DNA from: Microbulbifer pacificus | GTDB taxonomy: Bacteria > Pseudomonadota > Gammaproteobacteria > Pseudomonadales > Cellvibrionaceae | Reading direction: 5' to 3' | NCBI RefSeq assembly: GCF_002959965.1 | Contig: NZ_PREV01000026.1 | Coordinates: forward strand, 2,399,001 to 2,463,000 | Length of the DNA stretch: 64,000 nt | Shown: piece after piece, positions 1 through 7,624 of the stretch | How the letters are laid out: the number at the start of each line of letters is the position of its first letter | Position numbering within the stretch: position 1 is the stretch's first letter | Made by a program: the position numbers and the translations under genes | Notes under the pieces: generated by a model | Database searches by the model: none | Told to the model about the DNA's origin: nothing | Seen by the model: the letters and a program-made list of their open reading frames with translations, nothing else

Positions 1-1319
1 CCGCCGGCAATGACCGTACATTGGGTTACGAACTGGTATCGGGGCAGGTAGCGGATCTGGCTGTTTCCCAATCCGGTTTCGGCAATCTGGTCAGTGGCTG
101 CGGTGATAACCCGTGTGTGGTGGATACCCTCGGCTTCCGCCTGTTCCGCCGTCCGCTGACGGGCGATGAGATCAATCGCTATACCGCACTCTATAGCGCG
201 GAAGACGATGGTCGCCTGCTTATCCAGGCCATGCTGATGTCACCGCATTTTATGTACCGCTCGGAACTCGGCGAACTGGATACATCCACGGGACTTTACC
301 GGCTCACAAACTACGAGATTGCCACGCTGCTGTCCTACACCTTCTGGGTGACCACTCCGGATGACACGCTGTTGCTTGCGGCCAGTGAAGAAGTTTTTGA
401 CGTGGAAACCCAGGTGAACCGCCTGTTGGCGGATCCGCGCGCGGAGCGCGGTCTGCGCCGCTTTATCGGTGGTTGGTTGATCAACAATCAGTATCCATTC
501 CCGGCGATCACCAGCGCGGACCTCATTGCGGCCTTCAAGGAAGAGACGGTGGGTTTCGTGCTGGAAAATATTCGCAGTAACAGCGCATTCAGCGAGTTGC
601 TTTCGGCGAATTACACCTGGGCTAACGGCGCACTGGCGGCCCACTACGGGCTCGACAGCAGTAACAGCAACTGGGCGATGCGCACGTTCGCCGCGGGAGA
701 TCCGCGCAGTGGCAGTGGCCTGTTGGGCCACGGCAGTTTCCTCGCCTCACGCACCAGTACCGTCAATCCGGCGCCGATCAAGCGCGGCGTTTACGTGCGC
801 GAAGTGTTGATGTGCCAGGAATTCCCGCCGCCCGCGGCCGCGGACTTTAACGTGGTATTTGAAGATACCGACAGCAACCGCGAGGCCACCGCGCGGCATA
901 CGTCCGATCCCGCCTGTTCCGCCTGCCACCAGTTTATCGACGGCGTGGGTTTCGGTTTCGAACGCTTCGGCAGCGACGCCCTGTACCGCACCATCGAAAC
1001 CATTGGCACCGGCGAGCAACGGGAAATCGACGATAGCGGCAGTATCAAGAGCCTGTACACCCCGGCCACGGTCATGGATCCCACCAGTCCAAGTTACGAT
1101 TTTTACTCGGTGCCGGAGCTGGCGTCACTCATCGCCGGCAGTGATCAGGGCGAGGCCTGCTTTGCGCGACAGTTCTACCGCTATGTGGTGGGACGGGAAG
1201 AGGGCGTCAGTGATGATGTGATCATTCATCAGGTCAGTGAAGATCTGCGCAATGGTGGTGGTATGCGCGATATGTTGCGCACTCTGACACTGTCTGACGC
1301 CTTCATCCTGCGCCGTTGA
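1..1319 (+). CDS. DUF1592/DUF1588/DUF1585 (planctomycete cytochrome C-type) protein, 5' partial
   Basis: The frame is open to the left edge of the window, so the N-terminus is missing; a TTG at 21 is only an internal candidate. About 430 residues of the C-terminal half are visible. They show the segment order typical of this family: an RRPLTGDE segment, the LTNYEIATLLSYTFW region (DUF1592), the region around NPAPIKRGVYVRE (DUF1588) with a c-type haem motif CSACH, and a terminal FARQFYRYVVGRE segment (DUF1585). It is likely an exported haem protein. It is followed after 19 bp by a DUF1552 gene, its usual partner. The function of the pair is unknown; a periplasmic redox role is inferred. Confidence 0.85.
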   Translation, partial: AGNDRTLGYELVSGQVADLAVSQSGFGNLVSGCGDNPCVVDTLGFRLFRRPLTGDEINRYTALYSAEDDGRLLIQAMLMSPHFMYRSELGELDTSTGLYRLTNYEIATLLSYTFWVTTPDDTLLLAASEEVFDVETQVNRLLADPRAERGLRRFIGGWLINNQYPFPAITSADLIAAFKEETVGFVLENIRSNSAFSELLSANYTWANGALAAHYGLDSSNSNWAMRTFAAGDPRSGSGLLGHGSFLASRTSTVNPAPIKRGVYVREVLMCQEFPPPAAADFNVVFEDTDSNREATARHTSDPACSACHQFIDGVGFGFERFGSDALYRTIETIGTGEQREIDDSGSIKSLYTPATVMDPTSPSYDFYSVPELASLIAGSDQGEACFARQFYRYVVGREEGVSDDVIIHQVSEDLRNGGGMRDMLRTLTLSDAFILRR

Positions 1320-1338
1320 AATTCGGGAGATAAGAATA

Positions 1339-2760
1339 ATGAAACTGCTGAATAAATTTGGCTTCACCTCCGTCAGGGAATCCACCCGTCAGTCGCGTAG
1401 AAAATTCCTGCGCAATCTGGCGCAGGCCGGAATGCTGCTGCCGCTCGCCGGCAGTATGCTCGGGCAACGGGTATTTGCGCAGAGTGGCAGCGCGCAGCGG
1501 GTGCTGTTCCTTTACTATCCCAACGGCGTGGTGCCTTATAACTGGCTGCCTCAACAGGGGCCGGGGAGTATCAGCGGCAGTCAGGAACTGAGTTTTGGGC
1601 TTGGTCCGCTCGCGCCCTGGCACAACCGTATGATCGTGTTGCAGAACCTCACACTGGATATCGGCAGCGGCGCCGGTGCCCACTACAACGATATGCGCGG
1701 CATTTTGACCGGCAACAATCAGATCAGTCGCGAGAGCGCCAGTATCGATCACCTGATTGCCGAACAGCTGGGCAGCGAAGGGGTGTTGAGCCTCGGTGTG
1801 CGCACTGGCAGTCGCTCGGATATCATGATTTCCAAACCACGCGGCTATGCCAGTGAAGCCCGTCCCATTCCCAACAACGATCCGGCGGATGCCGCGCAAA
1901 AGCTGTCGGTGGGAATTGCCGGCGGTGGAAGTGCCGGTAGCAATGGCGACAAGCAGGCATACTATGAAGCCATTCTGAATGACTTCGACAGCCTCGCCGA
2001 TGTCACCCTGGAAAACGCGCGCCGCGACAAACTCACGCTGCACGAAAATGCATTGAAACGCCTGCGGGATCTCGCCGGAAACCAGGTGGGCGAGTGCAGT
2101 TTCAACACCAATGTGATGAGTGACCCCTATTACAATTCCAGCAGCCAGCTCACACCAGCGGAGTGGCAGATGTTTCCCCACCTGGCGCGGGCGCAGGTGG
2201 AGAATATTGTCGGAGCGTTTTCCTGTGGCCTGCATCGAGTCGCCACCCTGCAACTTTCCAAGGGGGATGAAAACGGCAACCTGGTGAACTATTCCTACGA
2301 CGAGTGCTGGCAGATGGCCCAGGACGCCATCAGTCAGGGCATCCAGCACAGCAACGGCAGCGGTCCCGTCGGTCCCATTACCCGCTGGTACAACGAATTT
2401 GCCAGCCACAGTGCTTCCCACCGCCCAGGCGACGTCCCGCATACTGCACAGGTGCGCTGGTATCACGCACTGCTCGCCTACACCCTGCAACAATTGGATA
2501 ACAGAGGCCTGTTGGACGACACGCTGGTGGTGATGTTTTCGGAAGTCGGCGACGGCTCCAAACACGGCGGCGCCGCCGGCGCCGTCACCCTTGCCGGTGG
2601 TGCCGGTGGTGCGCTGCAGATGGGGCGCATCATCAACTGCGGAGACGGCGTCAACAACGGCCAGCGAATCTATGGCAGCCATCAACTGTTCGGCGATGTG
2701 GCGCGGTATATGGGAGTAAATAATCTTCCAGAGAGCCATTGGTCAGGTGGGGTTGTATAA
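1339..2760 (+). CDS. DUF1552 protein with Tat signal
   Basis: 473 residues. A twin-arginine signal (RQSRRKFLRNLAQAGMLLPL) lies near residues 18-38, so export of a folded protein by Tat is expected. The rest matches DUF1552: LFLYYPNGVVP near the start, then a SIDHLIAEQLG region, and LVVMFSEVGDGSKHGG near the C-terminus. A purine-rich ribosome site (gggagataag) precedes the ATG. It is probably co-transcribed with the DUF1592/1585 gene 19 bp upstream; the two families are habitual neighbours in planctomycetes and some marine proteobacteria. The biochemical function is not established. Confidence 0.87.
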   Translation: MKLLNKFGFTSVRESTRQSRRKFLRNLAQAGMLLPLAGSMLGQRVFAQSGSAQRVLFLYYPNGVVPYNWLPQQGPGSISGSQELSFGLGPLAPWHNRMIVLQNLTLDIGSGAGAHYNDMRGILTGNNQISRESASIDHLIAEQLGSEGVLSLGVRTGSRSDIMISKPRGYASEARPIPNNDPADAAQKLSVGIAGGGSAGSNGDKQAYYEAILNDFDSLADVTLENARRDKLTLHENALKRLRDLAGNQVGECSFNTNVMSDPYYNSSSQLTPAEWQMFPHLARAQVENIVGAFSCGLHRVATLQLSKGDENGNLVNYSYDECWQMAQDAISQGIQHSNGSGPVGPITRWYNEFASHSASHRPGDVPHTAQVRWYHALLAYTLQQLDNRGLLDDTLVVMFSEVGDGSKHGGAAGAVTLAGGAGGALQMGRIINCGDGVNNGQRIYGSHQLFGDVARYMGVNNLPESHWSGGVV

Positions 2761-2835
2761 ATCACTACTAACAGAAGGTCGGCTGCGGCAGGATCTACTT
2801 GGTACTTTTGAGCCAAATTAAATGTCGGAACTGTT

Positions 2836-2860
2836 AAGCACGACTGGAGTTCGTGCTTTT
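2836..2860 (+). terminator. Rho-independent terminator after the DUF1552 gene
   Basis: Perfect 8-bp stem aagcacga/tcgtgctt with a 7-nt loop, then TTTT-rich sequence. It lies 76 bp after the DUF1552 stop and separates that unit from the peptidase unit. Confidence 0.6.
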
Positions 2861-2910
2861 CTGACGTTGACGGATTGGTAAAATCAGCTCCGGTTTCAAG
2901 GAGTGGAAAC

Positions 2911-3999
2911 ATGACAATCCAGTACAAAGTGGGGCTGAACGCCCCTAACCTACGAGAGGACGTTCGTCGCATCCAAAATTTGCTCAATCGGGCGTTGAAG
3001 ACATTTCCTCGTATTCATGGCGCGTATAAACCTCTCGCCGACGACGGTAAATGTGGAAAGCTTACACTCGAAGCAATCAAAGTATTTCAGGAAAAGATAA
3101 TGGGTTTCCGCTACCCAGATCAGGTAGTGGACCCGGGTGGTAAAACCTGGAAAAAATTAAATGGGAATGTGCCTGATGTGAGCACGCTTTCCGTCAAGGC
3201 TTCCGAATGGAGTTCCTCTTCCATTCAGTCTTGGCTCAATGAGCAGATCCCGCAATCGGTGATTCAGCAGTACCATGACGTAGACCGTCGTTTGAACATC
3301 CTATCTGCCCGTCCGGCAACACGTCTGGCCAAATTACCCAATCAAAGCGGGTCGACCAAAGACCGCTCGGTTATCGCCTTCCGTCAGGGGGACGAGCGCT
3401 GGGGGGCGAGCAAGCTTGGATTTGGTAACGGAACAATCCACCAATATGGTTGTACCATGACCAGTTTGACCATGGCTGCGACTTATCTCGGTAGTGCCAA
3501 TAGCCATTGGCCAGAAAATATGCAACCTTCTCAACTGACGCCGTTGGTTGCCAACGAAATCCTGAAGAAAGCCCAGGCTTTCCAGCCCGGTACCGTAAAC
3601 ATGTACGTCACGCTGGGTGCGAAAGCGCTCGGCATGGAAGGCAAGGATAGCGGTGTGGGAATCAGGATTCAGCAAAGTGATCTGCAGTCTATCGACCATT
3701 GTCTTCAAAAGGGTGGCCTGGTGTTGGCGCACGTTGACTATAAAAAAGACTGGATCGGCGATCATTGGATTCTGATTTCCAGGAAAAACTCGCAGGGAGA
3801 GTATCAGGCAATCGACCCTACTTATGGAAAGCATATGATTCTGTATGCATCGCCCGATGGCGGTATTCCGGTTCAACCTCATGTGGTGCTGTACGGAAGA
3901 AATAGTAGTTGGATCGATAAAACTCCAGAAAACGTAAAGCGATATCGAGTTGTACGCTATCTGACACTCCATGATGCTAAAGAAAAAAACGGAGGTTAA
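2911..3999 (+). CDS. Peptidoglycan-binding C39-like cysteine peptidase, possible effector
   Basis: 362 residues from the ATG at 2911, chosen because caaggagtgg precedes it; an in-frame TTG at 2875 has no such site. Residues 1-90 look like a peptidoglycan-binding domain (paired helices, ADDGKCGKLTLEAIKVFQ). Residues 155-310 look like a C39-type papain-fold peptidase: candidate catalytic Cys181 in YGCTMTS, His285 in GDHWILIS and Asp302 in IDPTYG. There is no signal peptide or membrane segment. The next gene starts 3 bp after the stop and encodes a lipoprotein. A wall-targeting hydrolase with a periplasmic partner would fit a secreted effector with its immunity protein, but no secretion genes are nearby; a housekeeping murein enzyme is the alternative. 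Confidence 0.75.
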   Translation: MTIQYKVGLNAPNLREDVRRIQNLLNRALKTFPRIHGAYKPLADDGKCGKLTLEAIKVFQEKIMGFRYPDQVVDPGGKTWKKLNGNVPDVSTLSVKASEWSSSSIQSWLNEQIPQSVIQQYHDVDRRLNILSARPATRLAKLPNQSGSTKDRSVIAFRQGDERWGASKLGFGNGTIHQYGCTMTSLTMAATYLGSANSHWPENMQPSQLTPLVANEILKKAQAFQPGTVNMYVTLGAKALGMEGKDSGVGIRIQQSDLQSIDHCLQKGGLVLAHVDYKKDWIGDHWILISRKNSQGEYQAIDPTYGKHMILYASPDGGIPVQPHVVLYGRNSSWIDKTPENVKRYRVVRYLTLHDAKEKNGG

Positions 4000-4002
4000 A
4001 TT

Positions 4003-4608
4003 ATGAATTGTAAATCCAGAATTTTTAGCCTCGCGGCTGTGGTAGCTTTGGTAGCATGCGGTAAACCAGTAGCTGAAACTAGTTCCGGATACCCGGATAA
4101 ATATGAAACCGGCTCTGAAAGGCAGGTCATGCAACTGGTGTTCAATGATGGTTGCGCGAGCTGGAACGGAGCCTCAATCAGAGTTTCTACTTTTGAGGGC
4201 TACTGGACATTGAGTCGTTATTCCAGTCAGCGATGCACGGCCCCGGCTCTTTTTGAACAGCAATTTGAGATGGACAGTCAGTTCATTGGATTTTGGGAAA
4301 ACACGCTGGTTATAGACGTGGGTACTGCGGATGCCGATAGAGAAATGTATTTATTGGACGGAGGTTCTGGAGAACGAATTGGTGAAATTTGGTACGTGGG
4401 TGAGCCTTTGTTTGGAAAAACAGGCATCACTTTTTACGAGCCAACACGTGAACAGGCAATATTGGATGAGTGTCCGCAAAAACGCGAGGAATTAAACCGT
4501 TGGCAGGATCAGGGGGCGATGATCATGTATGCCAGCAAGAAGCGGTTTGACCTGAAGACTCGTAATACGAATGCGCTAGAAGAAAAAGGTTGCTATGCCA
4601 TGCGCTAG
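4003..4608 (+). CDS. Small lipoprotein, possible partner of the C39-like peptidase
   Basis: 201 residues with a short lipoprotein signal (SLAAVVALVAC, lipidation at Cys19 or so). The mature part has no domain I recognise; it carries several cysteines (NDGCASW, SQRCTAP, DECPQKR, EKGCYAMR) that could form disulphides in the periplasm. The ATG is 3 bp after the stop of the peptidase gene, so the two are almost certainly co-translated. Pairing with a wall-binding peptidase suggests a protective or accessory role, which is an inference only. Confidence 0.75.
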   Translation: MNCKSRIFSLAAVVALVACGKPVAETSSGYPDKYETGSERQVMQLVFNDGCASWNGASIRVSTFEGYWTLSRYSSQRCTAPALFEQQFEMDSQFIGFWENTLVIDVGTADADREMYLLDGGSGERIGEIWYVGEPLFGKTGITFYEPTREQAILDECPQKREELNRWQDQGAMIMYASKKRFDLKTRNTNALEEKGCYAMR

Positions 4609-4632
4609 GGCTGCGGCGATATTGAGTCGAAG

Positions 4633-4663
4633 AGCCAGGTAGTGAAGACTACCTGGCTTTTTA
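4633..4663 (+). terminator. Rho-independent terminator
   Basis: Perfect 11-bp stem agccaggtagt/actacctggct with a GAAG tetraloop, followed by a T-rich run. It closes the peptidase/lipoprotein unit and may also serve the convergent DUF3014 gene. Confidence 0.85.
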
Positions 4664-4671
4664 CATTTTAC

Positions 4672-5508
4672 TTACTGCACTGAGGGAAGATTCTGAAGGG
4701 CGTTTTTCAGCTCGCGCAGTTTCTCCTTCACCCGCGCTGCGTTGTCCGGTCCGATGCGGATCATTAATTTGTGCAGCCCTGGCATTTTCTCCAGCTTCTC
4801 ATCGGCAAACTTGTAGTACACGGTGGGGCGTACGAGTTTTATCGGGCCTTCGATTTCCGGCGCATTCAGAGCCTGGTCAATGGCGGCGAGGAGAGCGGCG
4901 TGGAAGTTTTTGTTCTTGAGGCCGAGTTCACCATAGGCTTGCTTCAGGCGCGGGTACCAGAACTGGTAGAGGCCGACGGCCTTGTCGGTATCCACCATCG
5001 CAAACAGGCGCACGGGCTGGTCGTAACGCTGATAGTTTTCCTGAGACAGCACATAGACTTTCTGACCGTCAGTGCGGGTTTCCAGCTCTTTAACGGCAAT
5101 GTTGCCTTCCAGATTATTGAACGGGCGGTTCTTTGGCATCAGGTCGCCTTTAGTCGCGGTGTTAACCGCGGCGACCCATTTGCGCACCACTTCGTCGGGC
5201 ACGATCCACTTGGCCAGTGCGCCATTGGCGGACAGGCTGATGATGTCTTTGCGGGCTTCGCTGTCACTGTCATTCAGGGCGGGGAGCTTGCGCGGTTCTT
5301 CTTTGGGCGCGGCGGGTTCAGGCGCCGGCGGAATGTCTGGCTCTGGTTCTTCCAGATCGACGGTAGGCTTGGTTTCCGGGGCCGGTTCAGTGATGGGGGC
5401 GGGAACCTCGGGTTTGGGAATATCCCGTACGGCAAACCAGTAGATTCCGAAAGCCACCGCCGCCGTAATCAGCAGGGCGATCAGCCAATCCTTAATAAAG
5501 CCACCCAT
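4672..5508 (-). CDS. DUF3014 family protein
   Basis: 278 residues. One N-terminal membrane segment (WLIALLITAAVAFGIYWFAV, about residues 8-27) is followed by a proline/glutamate-rich linker (residues 32-75), then a conserved globular part with YQRYDQPVRLF, LYQFWYPRLKQAYGELG and AAIDQALNAPE, which are hallmarks of DUF3014. It is anchored in the inner membrane with the body in the periplasm. The function of the family is unknown. It is convergent with the lipoprotein gene. Confidence 0.85.
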   Translation of the reverse strand: MGGFIKDWLIALLITAAVAFGIYWFAVRDIPKPEVPAPITEPAPETKPTVDLEEPEPDIPPAPEPAAPKEEPRKLPALNDSDSEARKDIISLSANGALAKWIVPDEVVRKWVAAVNTATKGDLMPKNRPFNNLEGNIAVKELETRTDGQKVYVLSQENYQRYDQPVRLFAMVDTDKAVGLYQFWYPRLKQAYGELGLKNKNFHAALLAAIDQALNAPEIEGPIKLVRPTVYYKFADEKLEKMPGLHKLMIRIGPDNAARVKEKLRELKNALQNLPSVQ

Positions 5509-5684
5509 TTACATGTCCTCCCGTTGATAACTGCGCACTACGTATGGCGCGGTTGTGTTCAGTGTAAACCACTGACTGTGAGGTCTGAGACAGTATCAGG
5601 TTGGGAAGGTTTCGCCTACCTGTACGGGGGGCGGGGCACGAAGCAGGGGCGGGACGCTAAGCCGGAGACGGCGCGACACAGAGA

Positions 5685-5706
5685 CAGGGGCGCGAGTGCG
5701 CCCCTG
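5685..5706 (-). terminator. GC-rich hairpin after the starch operon
   Basis: Perfect 9-bp stem caggggcgc/gcgcccctg with a GAGT loop, 7 bp beyond the stop of the GH13 gene at 5714. No clear T-run follows on the minus strand, so it may be a weak or Rho-assisted terminator. Confidence 0.4.
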
Positions 5707-5713
5707 GCAGGAC

Positions 5714-7606
5714 TCAAAGGCGAATTTTCAGGATCTGCCCCGACAGACCGGAAAGCTCCACGGCTACAGACCCGGTGAGGTCGTCGGCAACGGTCACCTC
5801 AGCACTTCCACTCTCCAGCTGGTTGACAAGGGTGTACTTACCCGGCTTCAGTTTCCATGCGTCAACCAGTTCTTTCGGCAGACCCAGGGTCACGGTGCTG
5901 GCACTGTCGGCGAAGTTTGCGATGACCAGCAGGCGGTCGTCGCCGTTCCAGCGTGCGAAGCTGTATTGCTGCTCACCGTAATTGTCGCCGTGCGCGCGGT
6001 TGTAACGGTGCAGATCCAGATACTCACCGGTGAGGGCTGGGCTCTGGTGGGAAAAGTTCAGCAGTTTGCCATAGAAATCCCGCAGGGATTTTTCGCCATC
6101 GCTGAGGTTCTCGCTATTGTACTGGCCGTCGTTATTCCAGCGGCGAATGCTGGGGACCGACCAGTAATCGAAGATGGTGGTGCGGCTGGTTCTGCCAAAA
6201 CCGGCATCGCCAGTGCCGGCTTCACCCAGTTCCTGGCCGAAGTAGACAAGCGTGGGCGCGCCGCTGATGGTGGCGGAAACGATCATCGCGGGGATACCGG
6301 CGCGGGGATCACCGGCAAATTCCGGGCTGGCAATGCGCTGCTCATCGTGGTTTTCCATAAAGCGCAGCATGTGCGCCTCGATCCCGCTCAGACTTTGCTG
6401 GATATCTACCAGCGGGTCGGTGCCGGCCTTGTCTTCCATCACTGCGCGAATGGCATCGTAGGTGCCTACCTTGTCGTAGAGGTAATCCATCTTGCCGAGG
6501 TGAATGTAATCGCGGTACTTCTCCGGCTCATAGATTTCGGCGAGCAGCAGGGTGTCGGGCTTCTGCATCTTGATGCTGGAATTGAGGTAGCTCCAGAACT
6601 CCACCGGCACCATGCCGGACATGTCGTAGCGGAAGCCATCGATGCCGAAGGTGAGCCAGTAGTCGGTGATCTCGCGGAATTTTTTCCAGCTGCTGGGCAC
6701 GTCCTTGCCCGCCCAGAACTGGGCATGGGCGCGGTAGTCTTTCTGTGCATAGTCTGCGGGCAAGGTCGCGAAGTCATGGCTGCCGTCCGGGCGCACGCCG
6801 AAGTTGATTTTCACCGTCTCGTACCAGTCGCCCTGTTCCGGTTGCGGGGCACGGCTGCCATTGCCGGTCCATTTGGCCGGAATTTCGGAGAAGGTACCGT
6901 CGACCAGATCGTGAGCTTCACCGTTCAGGGGGCGGTAGCCGTCGTCGGCGACCGGGACCTGGAAAGGCTCGCCGGGGACATAGTAAAAGTTGTTGTCGCG
7001 GGCGTAGGCCACACTGGTGTCGTCGTCGGCGCCGAAATCGCGCACGCCCTCGGGCTTGTCGAGAGACTGGTAATTGCGCGCAACGTGATTGGGTACGATG
7101 TCGATGATGACTTTGAGACCGGCCCTGTGGGAGCGCTCGATCAGTGCTTTGAATTCCTCAAGACGCTTTGCCGGATTGTCGGCCAGGTCGGGGTTTACGC
7201 TGTAATAGTCCTTGATGGCATAGGGGGAACCGGCGCGCCCCTTGACCACATCCGGATCGTCATTGGCGATACCGAATTCGGTGTAGTCGCGCACCACTGC
7301 GTGGTGCAGGGAGCCGGTGTACCAGATGTAGTCCGCTCCCAGCGCGCGGATTTCTGCCAGTGCCTTGGGGGTAAAGTCACTGAACTTACCCACGCCGTTT
7401 TCTTCGATGGTGCCCCAGGGCTTGTTGGTGGGATTGGTGTTGCCAAACAGACGCGGCATGACCTGGTAAATCACAGGCTTGCCGGTGGTGGTGGCGCTAA
7501 TTGCCTGTGGTTCTTTGGCTTGCGTGGCTTCGGTTTTTGAATCGCAGGCGGTCAGGGCGCTGGCGGCAATCGACGATGCCAGGATTAGCTGAATAAATCT
7601 GTTCAT
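5714..7606 (-). CDS. GH13 alpha-amylase family lipoprotein
   Basis: 630 residues with a lipoprotein signal (SSIAASALTAC), so probably anchored in the outer or inner membrane facing the periplasm or surface. The GH13 barrel starts at PVIYQVMPRLFGN. The catalytic triad is visible: nucleophile Asp328 in GFRYDMSG, acid/base Glu357 in LLAEIYEP, and Asp421 in MENHDEQ; DIVPNH is conserved region I. The C-terminal beta domain runs from about residue 520. It is the last gene of a minus-strand run with GH31 (18 bp upstream) and a neopullulanase-like GH13, and should act on maltodextrins. The exact specificity cannot be read from the sequence. Confidence 0.9.
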   Translation of the reverse strand: MNRFIQLILASSIAASALTACDSKTEATQAKEPQAISATTTGKPVIYQVMPRLFGNTNPTNKPWGTIEENGVGKFSDFTPKALAEIRALGADYIWYTGSLHHAVVRDYTEFGIANDDPDVVKGRAGSPYAIKDYYSVNPDLADNPAKRLEEFKALIERSHRAGLKVIIDIVPNHVARNYQSLDKPEGVRDFGADDDTSVAYARDNNFYYVPGEPFQVPVADDGYRPLNGEAHDLVDGTFSEIPAKWTGNGSRAPQPEQGDWYETVKINFGVRPDGSHDFATLPADYAQKDYRAHAQFWAGKDVPSSWKKFREITDYWLTFGIDGFRYDMSGMVPVEFWSYLNSSIKMQKPDTLLLAEIYEPEKYRDYIHLGKMDYLYDKVGTYDAIRAVMEDKAGTDPLVDIQQSLSGIEAHMLRFMENHDEQRIASPEFAGDPRAGIPAMIVSATISGAPTLVYFGQELGEAGTGDAGFGRTSRTTIFDYWSVPSIRRWNNDGQYNSENLSDGEKSLRDFYGKLLNFSHQSPALTGEYLDLHRYNRAHGDNYGEQQYSFARWNGDDRLLVIANFADSASTVTLGLPKELVDAWKLKPGKYTLVNQLESGSAEVTVADDLTGSVAVELSGLSGQILKIRL

Positions 7607-7624
7607 GGTCAGTATCTTTTTGAA

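Noticed and set aside
5696-7540. A 614-codon open frame on the plus strand
   Set aside because: Antisense to the GH13 lipoprotein gene with conserved motifs; no ribosome site or family match.
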